Positions 8,038 to 15,824 of a DNA stretch of 39,813 nt are shown piece by piece (the first letter of the stretch is position 1; each line of letters starts with the position of its first letter). The notes under the pieces are model-generated. The model was not told where the DNA came from, made no database searches, and was given only the letters and a program-made list of their open reading frames with translations. Made by a program: the position numbers and the translations under genes. Source of the DNA: an uncultured Ruminococcus sp. (GTDB taxonomy: Bacteria > Bacillota > Clostridia > Oscillospirales > Acutalibacteraceae); the NCBI GenBank assembly GCA_902773325.1, contig CACYDW010000114.1:1-39813 (forward strand). Direction: 5' to 3'.

Positions 8038-8685
8038 GTGATTACGGATTACGGCAATATGCTGAGCTTTGTAAAAGAAACCCTCTGCAATAGCGGGAAG
8101 GATAAAGCAGGACAAAAGTATCAGTCCTTTCGCAGCAGATTCAGCCATACGGAACGCGTTTGGAGCTGGTGCAGACGATTAAGCCGGGAATACAGCGGTT
8201 CTGTCAATGAATATGTTTTGTTTGTTTCCGCGATCTTTCATGATGTCGGATATGCGCTTTCAGATGATGAAGCGGCTTTGCCCCATGCAAAAGCAAGTGC
8301 ACAGATCTTCCGGGATTACTGCAAAACGCATGATGTTTCCTTTGTGCCGATCATATCCGAAAACATATCGCTGCATTCCGATAAAAGTCTGCTCAAGCGG
8401 GAGGATACACCGATCGAACTGATTCTGCTGATGGAAGCAGACCTGTTGGACGAAACAGGGGCATTATCCATATTGTTTGATTGTATGACCTCCGGTGAAC
8501 GTCATGCAGACAGCTATGAAGCGGCTTATGAACATATAGTCATGTTTTCCTGCCGGAATATGCAGGCTCATCCGATGGTCACACCGGAAGCGATCAGGAT
8601 CTGGGAGGAAAAGCAGGGGCTTGTAAAACTGTTCGTTCATTCATTGGCAATAGACTTGAATATGGACGAGGATCGCAGTCCATGA
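8038..8685 (+). CDS. HD-domain phosphohydrolase
   Basis: This 215-residue cytoplasmic protein has an HD-type metal site: H37 in FSHTERVW, the H68-D69 pair in IFHDVGY, and later histidines in PHAKASAQIF and ISLHSD. Proteins with this fold hydrolyse phosphoesters, often nucleotides, and the substrate cannot be inferred here. I choose the GTG start at 8038 because AGGAGGG ends about 6 nt upstream. A longer reading from ATG 7969 would run through the inverted repeat at 7954-7992 and lacks a good ribosome site. The gene follows cotH and ends before a strong terminator, so it may be the last gene of that cluster. Confidence 0.85.
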   Translation: MITDYGNMLSFVKETLCNSGKDKAGQKYQSFRSRFSHTERVWSWCRRLSREYSGSVNEYVLFVSAIFHDVGYALSDDEAALPHAKASAQIFRDYCKTHDVSFVPIISENISLHSDKSLLKREDTPIELILLMEADLLDETGALSILFDCMTSGERHADSYEAAYEHIVMFSCRNMQAHPMVTPEAIRIWEEKQGLVKLFVHSLAIDLNMDEDRSP

Positions 8686-8736
8686 CATCACAGCCGCACA
8701 GCCGCCGTTCATTGCGCCTCGGGTAAACAGCCGTAA

Positions 8737-8767
8737 AGGCAGGGAATCAACGATTCCCTGCCTTTTT
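8737..8767 (+). terminator. Strong rho-independent terminator after the HD gene
   Basis: The perfect 12-bp stem AGGCAGGGAATC/GATTCCCTGCCT has a 3-nt loop and is followed by a run of T. It ends the plus-strand cluster that begins near 3851. Confidence 0.92.
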
Positions 8768-8784
8768 ATACGGTCGTTATGCTG

Positions 8785-8908
8785 TTATAGTAGGCGACAA
8801 AAATATACTTACTTAGAGTGATGTCCGAAAGGGTGTGGGGGCGACCGAAAAGCCCCCACAGTCAGCCTATGATTGATCAAAGTATAAAAAATAATGTCGT
8901 TTACTATA
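8785..8908 (+). mobile_element. MITE-like element, copy C
   Basis: This is a full-length copy. The left end TTATAGTAGGCGACA (8785-8799) and right end TGTCGTTTACTATA (to 8908) are imperfect inverted repeats, and the central hairpin TGTGGGGGC/GCCCCCACA is fully paired. The right end overlaps the 3' end of the minus-strand HAD gene, whose TAG stop (8904-8906) lies inside the terminal repeat. Confidence 0.9.
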
Positions 8909-9593
8909 TAATTGGTAATAATTCGTTCAGACTGCCGATTTTATAGTCACAAAGCGGGTGCGGCAGAGAAACCCTGTCAAAGCGGTCATACAGACAGGTG
9001 TCAAGCCCCGCATTCCTGCCGCCCTGCATATCGGAGGTCAAGGAATCCCCTACCACGAGGATTTTAGTCGTATCCTTTTCGGGGACAGCCCTGAGCACCT
9101 TGTCAAAGAACAGCTTTGACGGCTTGTTTGCGCCCATTTCCTCCGAGATGAATACCCTTTTCGTATATTCCGGGATATCGCAGAGCGACAGTCTGCCGTG
9201 CTGTACCTTGCTCAGACCGTTGGTAATGATATAGATCTCACAGTGTTGCGAAAGCTGATGCAGTGCGTCTGTGGTGCCGTCGATCAGGGTTGCCTGATGC
9301 GAAAGGCAGTCTACGTAGTGATCTGCTAAATACGGTGCTTTTTCGGGCAAAAGAGCGTCAAAGCAGCGGTCAAGCAGCTCGGAGAACCGTCTGACCCGCA
9401 GCTCCTGCCGCGTGATCTGATTCAGCTCAAATTTTTTCCAGAGATCACTGTTAATGCTGCTGAAGCTGTGATAGATCTCATCGTTGAAGGCAAGTCCCGC
9501 GTCCGTCAGGGTCTGCCGCAGTGCACCGTATTCACACGCAGGAAAATCAAACAGCGTATCATCGGCATCGATCAGCAGTGTGGTATATTTCAT
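8904..9593 (-). CDS. HAD-family hydrolase, YjjG/YfnB-type nucleotidase
   Basis: This 229-residue cytoplasmic enzyme begins MKYTTLLIDADDTLFDF, with the catalytic pair D9 and D11. Later motifs are the Ser/Thr region IYIITNGLSKVQ, a lysine in ANKPSKLFF and the acidic motif VVGDSLTSDMQGG. The pattern fits the YjjG branch, whose members dephosphorylate nucleoside monophosphates, including non-canonical pyrimidines. An AGGAGAGGTG site precedes the start. The stop codon lies within the terminal repeat of MITE copy C, so the last residue or two (LPII) may have been set by that insertion. The gene lies downstream of the amylase gene, separated from it by a double-hairpin terminator, so it is probably transcribed separately. 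Confidence 0.88.
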   Translation of the reverse strand: MKYTTLLIDADDTLFDFPACEYGALRQTLTDAGLAFNDEIYHSFSSINSDLWKKFELNQITRQELRVRRFSELLDRCFDALLPEKAPYLADHYVDCLSHQATLIDGTTDALHQLSQHCEIYIITNGLSKVQHGRLSLCDIPEYTKRVFISEEMGANKPSKLFFDKVLRAVPEKDTTKILVVGDSLTSDMQGGRNAGLDTCLYDRFDRVSLPHPLCDYKIGSLNELLPII

Positions 9594-9663
9594 GGATATT
9601 CACCTCTCCTTTTTTCCTTGCTATACTCCACTATTATACTCCTCTGCCGGACGATACACAATA

Positions 9664-9718
9664 TGCCGCACGATATTTTATGCGGCAAAATGCGGCGCAG
9701 AAGATGCTCCTGCGCCGC
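9664..9718 (-). terminator. Double-hairpin terminator of the amylase gene
   Basis: On the minus strand, the perfect stem GCGGCGCAG/CTGCGCCGC (9692-9718) is followed by ATTTTG and then a second perfect stem TGCCGCA/TGCGGCA (9664-9687). It starts 7 bp past the amylase stop. Confidence 0.8.
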
Positions 9719-9725
9719 TTTATTC

Positions 9726-11555
9726 TTATTCTGCCGCTGTTTTTGCCGACTTTTTCTTTCTGCTGAGTATCGCCCATACTGCCGCAGCCGCGCCGATCAT
9801 CAGTACGGCAGCCGCGCAGAGGAGCAAAACAGGAGTAAGGTCTGATGCGGGCTTGGTGAAATAGTATTTCATGTAGGTATGCTGTCCGTTTTTGGAAACA
9901 CCCCTGAGTGTGAGCGTTACAATGCCGTTGTCGGCATCGGAAGCACGGAGCACCAGACTGTCGCCGCTCTGATAGCTGACCGCTTCGCCGTCGTTGACCG
10001 AATAGGTCGTCTGTTCTGCGTTCATGGAGGAAAGCGCAACCGTGATCTCATCGCCGCTGAATTCATAGCTGCCGCTGTAATCAATGCTGACCTGTGCGGC
10101 ATCGGGACAGGGGACATATCCCTCGTTATACAGTACAACCACGCTGTTTTCGGGAATCGCTGTGTCGCAGGTGAGCACACCGTCCTTGACGGTATATACG
10201 GTGGTGTTGTTCACACGGTCGGTATAGCTGCCGTCGGCAAGATCGGTTTTGAAATTTACCTCCAGTGCATTTGCCGTATTGACGATGACAGCACCCTTGC
10301 TGCCGCGGCAGATCTGAACGGCGGTTTTGTCGTTATCGGGATTGGAGAAGCTCTCGTCCTCGCCTGTCATGGCATTTCTGAAATAATTGACGGCACTCAC
10401 GGTATGATCCTTATAGAATAGATCCCCGCTTGCACCGATACGGTTCATCCCCCACATTTCCTCAGGTGTTGCACCGTAGGGACGGTCAAAAAACAGGGGC
10501 GTTCCCTTTGCTCTGGCGGCGATGATCGCCCAGCCGAGAATGATCTGTTCGTTGGTGATGGTCTGGGAGGTGCTGCCGTCATTGCAGTAGTTATCGTGCG
10601 ATTCTACCCATGTGACACAGCTTTCAACAGAGCCGACCTCAAGATTGCTCACTAAATCAGCGTCCAGTTGATTGCCCGTTACGGCACTGCGGATATTCTC
10701 GCCGTATCTGCTTGCCGTACAGCAGCCGATCGCCTTGATATAATCCTCCACACGGCAGTTATCTCCGTAGAGCACCTCACCGTACTGGAAAACCTGATCT
10801 GCATTTTTGAAACCGGTTGTAATGCGTTCCCAGAAGTTATTCACTGCCCCCTCGGTATCCTTGGGGTCATCGGGAAGTCCGATATGCTTGGCGGAATCAT
10901 AGCGGAAGCCGTCGGCACCGCAGTCGATACAGTCGTTGAGATACGCGATGAAATAATCCTGATAATCCTTGTTTTCGGTGTTGATATCCGGACAGCCGCA
11001 GGAGTTGTAATTAGTACACTGCATTCTGTCGCTCCAGTCGGTGATATCCTTATCGGAGTTTTTGTGATACAGACGTTCTCTGCCGCCTGCGGCATTGATC
11101 AGATCTTCGCTGACCGAGTCCGTATAGGAGGTGGTATGGTTCGGCACAGCGTCTATAATGACCTTGATACCGAGAGCTTCCGCCTTTTCGCACATTGCCT
11201 TGAACTGCTCACGTGTGCCAAGCTGATAATTGCCGATCTTGAAGTCAACAGGCTGATAGTTGTAATACCACTTGCCCTTGCCGGAAAGCTGCATTCCGCC
11301 GTCCTCACCCGGCAGAACCTCGTTGATCGGAGAGGTCTGAATGGCAGTAAAGCCTGCCGCTGCGATATCCTCGAGTGAATTGCTGATAGTTTCAAAATCC
11401 CAGCAGAAGCAGTGCAGGATCGTACCCTGTGCAATGCTGTCTGCTGCTGTCATGGTGCCGACAGCTTCTGTTTCCTGTGCCGGTGCTGCATTGGCAGAAA
11501 AGCCTGTTCCGATGACTGTCAGAATACTCAGTAATAATGCTGCTGTTCTTTTCAT
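9726..11555 (-). CDS. Secreted, membrane-anchored alpha-amylase (glycoside hydrolase family 13)
   Basis: This 609-residue enzyme hydrolyses internal alpha-1,4 bonds of starch outside the cell. The N-terminus MKRTAALLLSILTVIGTGFSANA is a signal peptide. GH13 regions are visible: DAVPNH (135-140), GFRYDSAKH with nucleophile D220, YGEV with acid/base E260, and ESHD with H320 and D321. A beta-sandwich-like region follows. The C-terminus has a hydrophobic helix (VLLLCAAAVLMIGAAAAVWAIL) and a basic tail RKKKSAK, so the protein is likely membrane-anchored. I take ATG 11555, which begins the signal peptide and has AGGAG upstream; the frame extends upstream to 11627 but that extension lacks a signal sequence. 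It is divergent from a two-component system with a shared control region. Confidence 0.93.
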   Translation of the reverse strand: MKRTAALLLSILTVIGTGFSANAAPAQETEAVGTMTAADSIAQGTILHCFCWDFETISNSLEDIAAAGFTAIQTSPINEVLPGEDGGMQLSGKGKWYYNYQPVDFKIGNYQLGTREQFKAMCEKAEALGIKVIIDAVPNHTTSYTDSVSEDLINAAGGRERLYHKNSDKDITDWSDRMQCTNYNSCGCPDINTENKDYQDYFIAYLNDCIDCGADGFRYDSAKHIGLPDDPKDTEGAVNNFWERITTGFKNADQVFQYGEVLYGDNCRVEDYIKAIGCCTASRYGENIRSAVTGNQLDADLVSNLEVGSVESCVTWVESHDNYCNDGSTSQTITNEQIILGWAIIAARAKGTPLFFDRPYGATPEEMWGMNRIGASGDLFYKDHTVSAVNYFRNAMTGEDESFSNPDNDKTAVQICRGSKGAVIVNTANALEVNFKTDLADGSYTDRVNNTTVYTVKDGVLTCDTAIPENSVVVLYNEGYVPCPDAAQVSIDYSGSYEFSGDEITVALSSMNAEQTTYSVNDGEAVSYQSGDSLVLRASDADNGIVTLTLRGVSKNGQHTYMKYYFTKPASDLTPVLLLCAAAVLMIGAAAAVWAILSRKKKSAKTAAE

Positions 11556-11615
11556 AATCAACCACTCCTGCTCATCATTTGCGTGTAATCGTTCGTTGTT
11601 TGCTTCCTTGATTAC

Positions 11616-11649
11616 ACTATAACCCATTCATCTGAAGAACATCTGAAGA
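11616..11649 (-). promoter_or_regulatory. Probable amylase promoter with direct-repeat activator site
   Basis: On the minus strand a -10-like TATAGT lies at 11616-11621, with no convincing -35 box. In place of a -35 box there are two exact copies of a 10-bp sequence, CATCTGAAGA on the plus strand, at 11629-11638 and 11640-11649. Their 11-bp period is about one helical turn. OmpR-type regulators bind such tandem half-sites (family knowledge). An activator-dependent promoter is inferred. Confidence 0.55.
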
Positions 11650-11651
11650 TA

Positions 11652-11680
11652 TTGCTATATTTTTAAAAATTCTGTATAAT
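11652..11680 (+). promoter_or_regulatory. Promoter of the two-component operon
   Basis: TTGCTA (11652-11657) and TATAAT (11675-11680) are separated by 17 bp. The -35 box begins 2 bp after the second CATCTGAAGA repeat. The last base of the -10 box is also the first base of MITE copy D, so the transcript would start inside the element. Confidence 0.7.
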
Positions 11681-11802
11681 TATCGTAAACGACATTATTT
11701 TTATACTTTGATCAATCATAGGCTGACTGTGGGGGCTTTCCGGTCGCTCTCACACCCCTTCGGACATCACTCTAAGGAAGAATATTGTTGTCGCCTGCTA
11801 TA
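11680..11802 (-). mobile_element. MITE-like element, copy D (inverted)
   Basis: This copy lies opposite to A, B, C and E. Plus-strand ends are TTATCGTAAACGACA (11680-11694) and CGCCTGCTATA (to 11802). The central stem is weakened (TGTGAGAGC against GCCCCCACA). It fills most of the leader between the two-component promoter and the response-regulator start, so its hairpin would be part of the 5' untranslated RNA. Confidence 0.88.
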
Positions 11803-11839
11803 TTTTTAATGACAGAGAACCCGTAAGGAGGGAAAACGA

Positions 11840-12514
11840 ATGTACAGGATATTACTGGTCGAGGACGATCAGGATATAAGAGAACTGATATGCAGCTATT
11901 TTACCAGGAAGGAGCAGGGCGTTTTTGAGGTAGATGCAGCCGCAGACGGTCAGAAGGGCTGGGAGAAGGCATACGAGAACCATTATGACCTGCTGCTGCT
12001 GGACGTGATGCTGCCGGGACAGGACGGTTTTTCCATTTGCAGGGAGATACGGAAAAGCAGTGATGTGCCGATCATGTTCATTACGGCGCGGGCAAGTGAA
12101 AGGGATATTCTGAACGGGTATGCACTGGGGTGTGACGATTATGTGGTGAAGCCGTTTCCGCTGCCGGTGCTGTATCAGAAGGCGAATGCGCTGATCAAGC
12201 GGTCGAAGGGTCTGGTACGCTCGAAAATTTTCACTATGGGCAGCCTTTCGCTGAATCCGAATAACGGTATGGTCGTCAGCGATGAGCAGGAGGTCAAGCT
12301 TACGGCGCGGGAGTATGGTATTCTCAAGGTGCTCTTAGAAAACAAGGGGCGCGTGATCAGCCGGGAACAGCTTCTGGACATGGTATGGGGCTATAACAGC
12401 GGCACAGACGAACGCGTGCTGGATACGCATATACGCAACCTGCGCAAAGCATTGGGCACAAACGGAAAGCTGATCAGAACCGTCATACGGCGGGGCTATA
12501 AAATTGAGGAATGA
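11840..12514 (+). CDS. OmpR-family response regulator
   Basis: This 224-residue transcription factor has a receiver domain (about 1-120) with acidic pair D9-D10, phospho-acceptor D55 in LLLLDVMLPGQDGF, T/A switch region ITARAS and K104 in VVKPF. A winged-helix DNA-binding domain follows, with LTAREYGILKVLLENKGRVISREQLL, VLDTHIRNLRKAL and the closing RGYKIEE. An AAGGAGGG site lies 6-7 nt before the ATG. The partner kinase starts 3 bp after its stop. The direct repeats at 11629-11649 lie beside the promoter of this operon and opposite the amylase promoter, so autoregulation plus control of amylase is a reasonable inference. Confidence 0.93.
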   Translation: MYRILLVEDDQDIRELICSYFTRKEQGVFEVDAAADGQKGWEKAYENHYDLLLLDVMLPGQDGFSICREIRKSSDVPIMFITARASERDILNGYALGCDDYVVKPFPLPVLYQKANALIKRSKGLVRSKIFTMGSLSLNPNNGMVVSDEQEVKLTAREYGILKVLLENKGRVISREQLLDMVWGYNSGTDERVLDTHIRNLRKALGTNGKLIRTVIRRGYKIEE

Positions 12515-12517
12515 GCG

Positions 12518-14197
12518 ATGGACAAACGACTAAAGCAGCAGCGCAGACGGCTGTTTCTGCGTGTGACACTGATTCTTTCAGCGGTATGGCTCGCGGTATC
12601 GGCGACCTATTGTGCGATATGTCTGTACAATGAAAAAAACGGTGCGCTTGACCGTCATATGGCGCTGTTTTCGTATGCACAGCAGCAGCTTTACTCCAAT
12701 GCGGAGCTGTCCGAAAGCAGCCGTTCCGTCTGGCTGACAGATATGTCGCTGGTTTATTTCAAGGAGCATATTGACAAGGACGGCGACAGTCAGATCATTG
12801 TTATTGACGAAAAAAGCGGCAGAATGACTGCCGATACCGCCAATAAAACGGGTGTGCTGTATGGCATTGCGACAGAGGACGATACACCGTCAGCCGAATA
12901 CGGCTATATTGACCATGATACTCTGTGCGGTGCGCTGAGCGGAGCACAGCTTCAAAAAATCTCCGAATGGCTGCATACCCCGTGTGAAAGCGGGAAAAGC
13001 TATCAGGCAGTGTGTACGAGATTTCATATCATAGGGGAGGAGATCATTCCGCTTGAGATCAGGATCGCGCTCGTCAGCGAAAATGACCGATGGTTTTTTT
13101 CCGATACCATTGCCGATACCTTTTCGCTGGACAGCAATACCGTCAGCGGTCAAGCGATATTCCGCTGTGACGAGCTGCGCAGGAATATCATTCCTGCGGA
13201 ATTTCTTCTCGGTACCCGCTATAACCGTGACTATATCGGTTCACTCACCGACGAACAGCGCAGTCAGACCTCGTGTACGGTCAGAACCGCGCCGCTGCAA
13301 TATGTTTTATATGCGTCCGGATATCTCTATCTGAATACCTATAACCTGTCTGATGAAGATGCCCCCGGCGAATCCGGCTCCTACACGTCTGCCGGAACAT
13401 TCTATACCATACAGTATGCGCAGAAGATCGACCTCCTGCAAAGCTGCGGCAGGCAGCTTCTGATCGGCATAGCTGTGATCTTTGTCTTTTTTCTTCTGAT
13501 CGCTGTGATACTCTGCGTGATGATATGGAAGATCGTCCGCGTACAGATCATACAGGAGCAAAAGCGCACCGACCTTACCAACGCACTGGCGCACGACATC
13601 AAGACCCCGCTGTTTGTCATCAGCGGCTATGCGTATAGTTTACAGGAAAACATTGACGATGACGAGCGTGACCGTTACCTGAATATGATCATCGTACAAA
13701 CCGACAAGATCAACGGACTTGTCCACAAAATGCTGGAGCTGAGCAAGCTGGATTCCTGCGCCGTCACCCTCAATCCTGCCGGAATCGACCTTGCAGAGCT
13801 TCTTTCGGAGGTTCTTGCGGATTATACCGTCCTGCCGGACGGCAAGCAGCTTGCCTATTCCCATAATGAGAGCAGCATTGTCCGTGCAGACCCGGAGCTT
13901 CTGAAAACAGTCTTTGAGAACCTTACGGATAATGCGGTCAGATATGCGCTCCCCGACAGCACCATACAGATACGCGCTGTCGGCAGGACGGTGACGTTTG
14001 CCAATGAGAGCGAGTTGCTCACCAAGGCGGAACTGAAGCAGATCTGGCAGCCGTATGTCAGAAAGGACAAAAGCCGCCGCCAATACGGCAGCGGACTGGG
14101 GTTATCCATCGTGAAATCCATTTTAGACCTGCACGATGCAAAATATGACATCAGGCAAAAGGGGCAGACATTTGTGGTTACCATAGAATTTCCCTAA
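12518..14197 (+). CDS. Membrane sensor histidine kinase
   Basis: This 559-residue kinase pairs with the response regulator just upstream. A first membrane helix lies at about residues 11-33 and a second at about 313-338 (LLIGIAVIFVFFLLIAVILC). Between them is an extracytoplasmic sensor region of about 280 residues without a recognisable domain. The dimerisation box NALAHDIKTPLFVISGY carries phospho-acceptor H359. The ATPase domain shows ENLTDNAVRYA (N box), a short G1-like region, and GSGLGLSIVKSIL (G2 box). The start ATG is 3 bp after the regulator stop, with GAGGAATGAG upstream. The signal is unknown; nearness to a starch-degrading enzyme suggests a carbohydrate or envelope cue. Confidence 0.92.
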   Translation: MDKRLKQQRRRLFLRVTLILSAVWLAVSATYCAICLYNEKNGALDRHMALFSYAQQQLYSNAELSESSRSVWLTDMSLVYFKEHIDKDGDSQIIVIDEKSGRMTADTANKTGVLYGIATEDDTPSAEYGYIDHDTLCGALSGAQLQKISEWLHTPCESGKSYQAVCTRFHIIGEEIIPLEIRIALVSENDRWFFSDTIADTFSLDSNTVSGQAIFRCDELRRNIIPAEFLLGTRYNRDYIGSLTDEQRSQTSCTVRTAPLQYVLYASGYLYLNTYNLSDEDAPGESGSYTSAGTFYTIQYAQKIDLLQSCGRQLLIGIAVIFVFFLLIAVILCVMIWKIVRVQIIQEQKRTDLTNALAHDIKTPLFVISGYAYSLQENIDDDERDRYLNMIIVQTDKINGLVHKMLELSKLDSCAVTLNPAGIDLAELLSEVLADYTVLPDGKQLAYSHNESSIVRADPELLKTVFENLTDNAVRYALPDSTIQIRAVGRTVTFANESELLTKAELKQIWQPYVRKDKSRRQYGSGLGLSIVKSILDLHDAKYDIRQKGQTFVVTIEFP

Positions 14198-14350
14198 TCT
14201 GGCAATGGGTGGACTTCCGGTAAAATTCATGGTTCATAGAACGGTTTTTTCTTTATTTGCTTTATCAGATACGGGTGAAAAGTCCGTTTTTTTCAGGAAG
14301 GGGGTTCTCCCCCGAGAAAACTGTCCGGCAAAATGGATTTCCGTGGATTT
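14198..14350. other. Spacer between kinase and XRE gene with weak hairpins
   Basis: A short GTTC-ata-GAAC stem near 14240-14252 followed by GGTTTTTTC might be a weak terminator for the two-component operon. A second hairpin GGGGG-ttct-CCCCC (14300-14313) has no T-run. No gene is seen. Confidence 0.3.
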
Positions 14351-14353
14351 GGA

Positions 14354-14382
14354 TTGATATGTTGTTTGGAATATGGTATAAT
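14354..14382 (+). promoter_or_regulatory. Promoter of the XRE-family regulator
   Basis: TTGATA (14354-14359) and TATAAT (14377-14382) are separated by 17 bp, about 60 bp upstream of the chosen start. Confidence 0.75.
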
Positions 14383-14440
14383 AACGCTGTTAAAAAAAAT
14401 GCTTGATGAAAAGGCTCATCAGGTCGTTCTGGAGGATATT

Positions 14441-14911
14441 ATGGAAGAGAATATTTACCGAAAGGCAAGAAAAAAAGCGGCTAAGAATCAGCCGCTGCTT
14501 AATAACTGCGAAAGCGCACAGGATTTAGTCTATATTGAGCGTACAAAGCTGCTTGCAATTGAAAGCGGGGATAAAATTCCCGGTCCCGATGACGTGCTCT
14601 CGATGGCTAAGGTCTATGATGCGCCGGAGCTGTGCAACTATTTCTGTACCAATCAATGTCCGATCGGCAACGGCAAGCCCGCACTGATCTATGAGAATCT
14701 TCCGGAAATCTCTGTGCGGCTGCTCTCGGCAATGCACCTGCTCGAAAATCTGAGTGATACCATCTACCGCATTTTAGAGGACGGCAAGATCAATCCCGAT
14801 GAGGTGGACGATTTTATGACCGTTGTCGAAACACTCAAAAAGCTCTCCTACAGTGCCGATTCTCTGGAACTCTGGGCTAAGAAAAACGGATTTATCTCCG
14901 ATGAAAAATAA
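14441..14911 (+). CDS. XRE-type helix-turn-helix protein with a conserved-looking cysteine cluster
   Basis: This 156-residue protein has an XRE-like N-terminal region: RKARKKAAKNQ, then AQDLVYIERTKLLAIESGDKIPGPDD, which matches the usual helix 3 and the following loop. After it comes LCNYFCTNQCPIG, a C-x3-C-x3-C cluster, then a helical C-terminal half ending in LELWAKKNGFISDEK. I choose ATG 14441, with GGAGG 5 nt upstream; the same frame extends back to 14333 but would cross the promoter. It is monocistronic. The target genes are unknown. The cysteines could bind a metal or respond to redox state, which is inference. Confidence 0.75.
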   Translation: MEENIYRKARKKAAKNQPLLNNCESAQDLVYIERTKLLAIESGDKIPGPDDVLSMAKVYDAPELCNYFCTNQCPIGNGKPALIYENLPEISVRLLSAMHLLENLSDTIYRILEDGKINPDEVDDFMTVVETLKKLSYSADSLELWAKKNGFISDEK

Positions 14912-14928
14912 CCGTGTTCCGCTGTGAA

Positions 14929-14962
14929 CAAGCCGTCCCCGATTCATGACCGAGGGCGGTTT
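14929..14962. terminator. Possible bidirectional terminator between convergent genes
   Basis: The imperfect inverted repeat AAGCCGTCCCCG / CGAGGGCGGTTT, with G-T pairs, lies between the XRE gene stop and the convergent methyltransferase stop. T-runs are poor, so confidence is modest. Confidence 0.45.
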
Positions 14963-14969
14963 CATACTT

Positions 14970-15764
14970 TTATCCGATTTTTTTCAGGACGGTAAGAGCC
15001 GCATAATGCAGGATCTCAAATTGCTCCGGTGCAATACGCTTTAGCAGGGCATTATGCTCGGAGTTCCACGCGGCAAGCTCTGCCGGCGAGAGTGATGCAC
15101 CCACGCCGCGGCAGGCTTTCATTCTGCCGTGCCAGCTTTCTCTCGTAAATGGTATTTTTACTTCGTATTCCTCGTGATCCTCCGTCTGAAAGTATTGGTG
15201 TGTTACGGCAGGAAGCCCGATCGGGTGCTTTGTTTCTCCCGCACCTGTCCACTGCGGATTATACCGAAGCACAAGTGCTTCGCTTTGTCCGGCGATGCTG
15301 TCCTCAAAGGGCAGCCATGCCATATAGAGGATCAGCAGCTTTCCGCCCGGCTTCAGCAGTCTGTGAAGAGTTGGAATGACCTTTTCATGGTCAAAATACC
15401 AGAAGCACTGGCAAGCTGTGATCACGTCAAAGGATTCCTCCGGAAAATCCAGCCGCTCGGCAGATACCGTCTGAAAATCAATATCCATCTTTCCGGCTTC
15501 TGCAAGCTGTTTTGCCTGCACAATCTGCTCCGGCGAAATATCCGTACCCACCCAGTCTGCGCCGAACCGGTACATATTGCGCGGGAGCACACCCGTGCCC
15601 GTTCCGATATCCAGCACACGCTGTCCTTTGGTGCAAAGTCCCCTGTCAACGATTTTCTGATAAAAAATCTCCGGATAGATATCTCTGTAGCGTGCATAAT
15701 CTCCGGACGTTCTGCCCCAGTCAAATGCCTTTCCGCCGTCTATCCTCTTATCTGTGATTTCCAT
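14970..15764 (-). CDS. Class I SAM-dependent methyltransferase
   Basis: This 264-residue cytoplasmic enzyme has motif I VLDIGTGTGVLPRNM at about residues 49-63, the acidic residue of motif II in WVGTDISPEQI, and post-motif SFDVITACQCFWYFDHEKVIPTL followed by LLKPGGKLLILYMAW. These are the hallmarks of the Methyltransf_11/25 families (YcgJ/UbiE-like). The substrate cannot be assigned. The start ATG has AAGGAG upstream. It lies 60 bp downstream of the 390-residue gene on the same strand, with a hairpin between the two, so it may be co-transcribed with differential expression. Confidence 0.88.
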   Translation of the reverse strand: MEITDKRIDGGKAFDWGRTSGDYARYRDIYPEIFYQKIVDRGLCTKGQRVLDIGTGTGVLPRNMYRFGADWVGTDISPEQIVQAKQLAEAGKMDIDFQTVSAERLDFPEESFDVITACQCFWYFDHEKVIPTLHRLLKPGGKLLILYMAWLPFEDSIAGQSEALVLRYNPQWTGAGETKHPIGLPAVTHQYFQTEDHEEYEVKIPFTRESWHGRMKACRGVGASLSPAELAAWNSEHNALLKRIAPEQFEILHYAALTVLKKIG

Positions 15765-15783
15765 TCTGTTTCAAGCTCCTTCA

Positions 15784-15815
15784 TGCGGGTATTCCGGAAG
15801 TCCGGAGTGCCCGCA
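15784..15815 (-). repeat. Intercistronic hairpin before the methyltransferase gene
   Basis: The outer arms TGCGGG (15784-15789) and CCCGCA (15810-15815) enclose an inner CCGGA/TCCGG pair. It lies between the stop of the 390-residue gene and the AAGGAG site of the methyltransferase gene, without a T-run. It may be an attenuator or an mRNA processing site. Confidence 0.5.
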
Positions 15816-15824
15816 TATTTCCGA

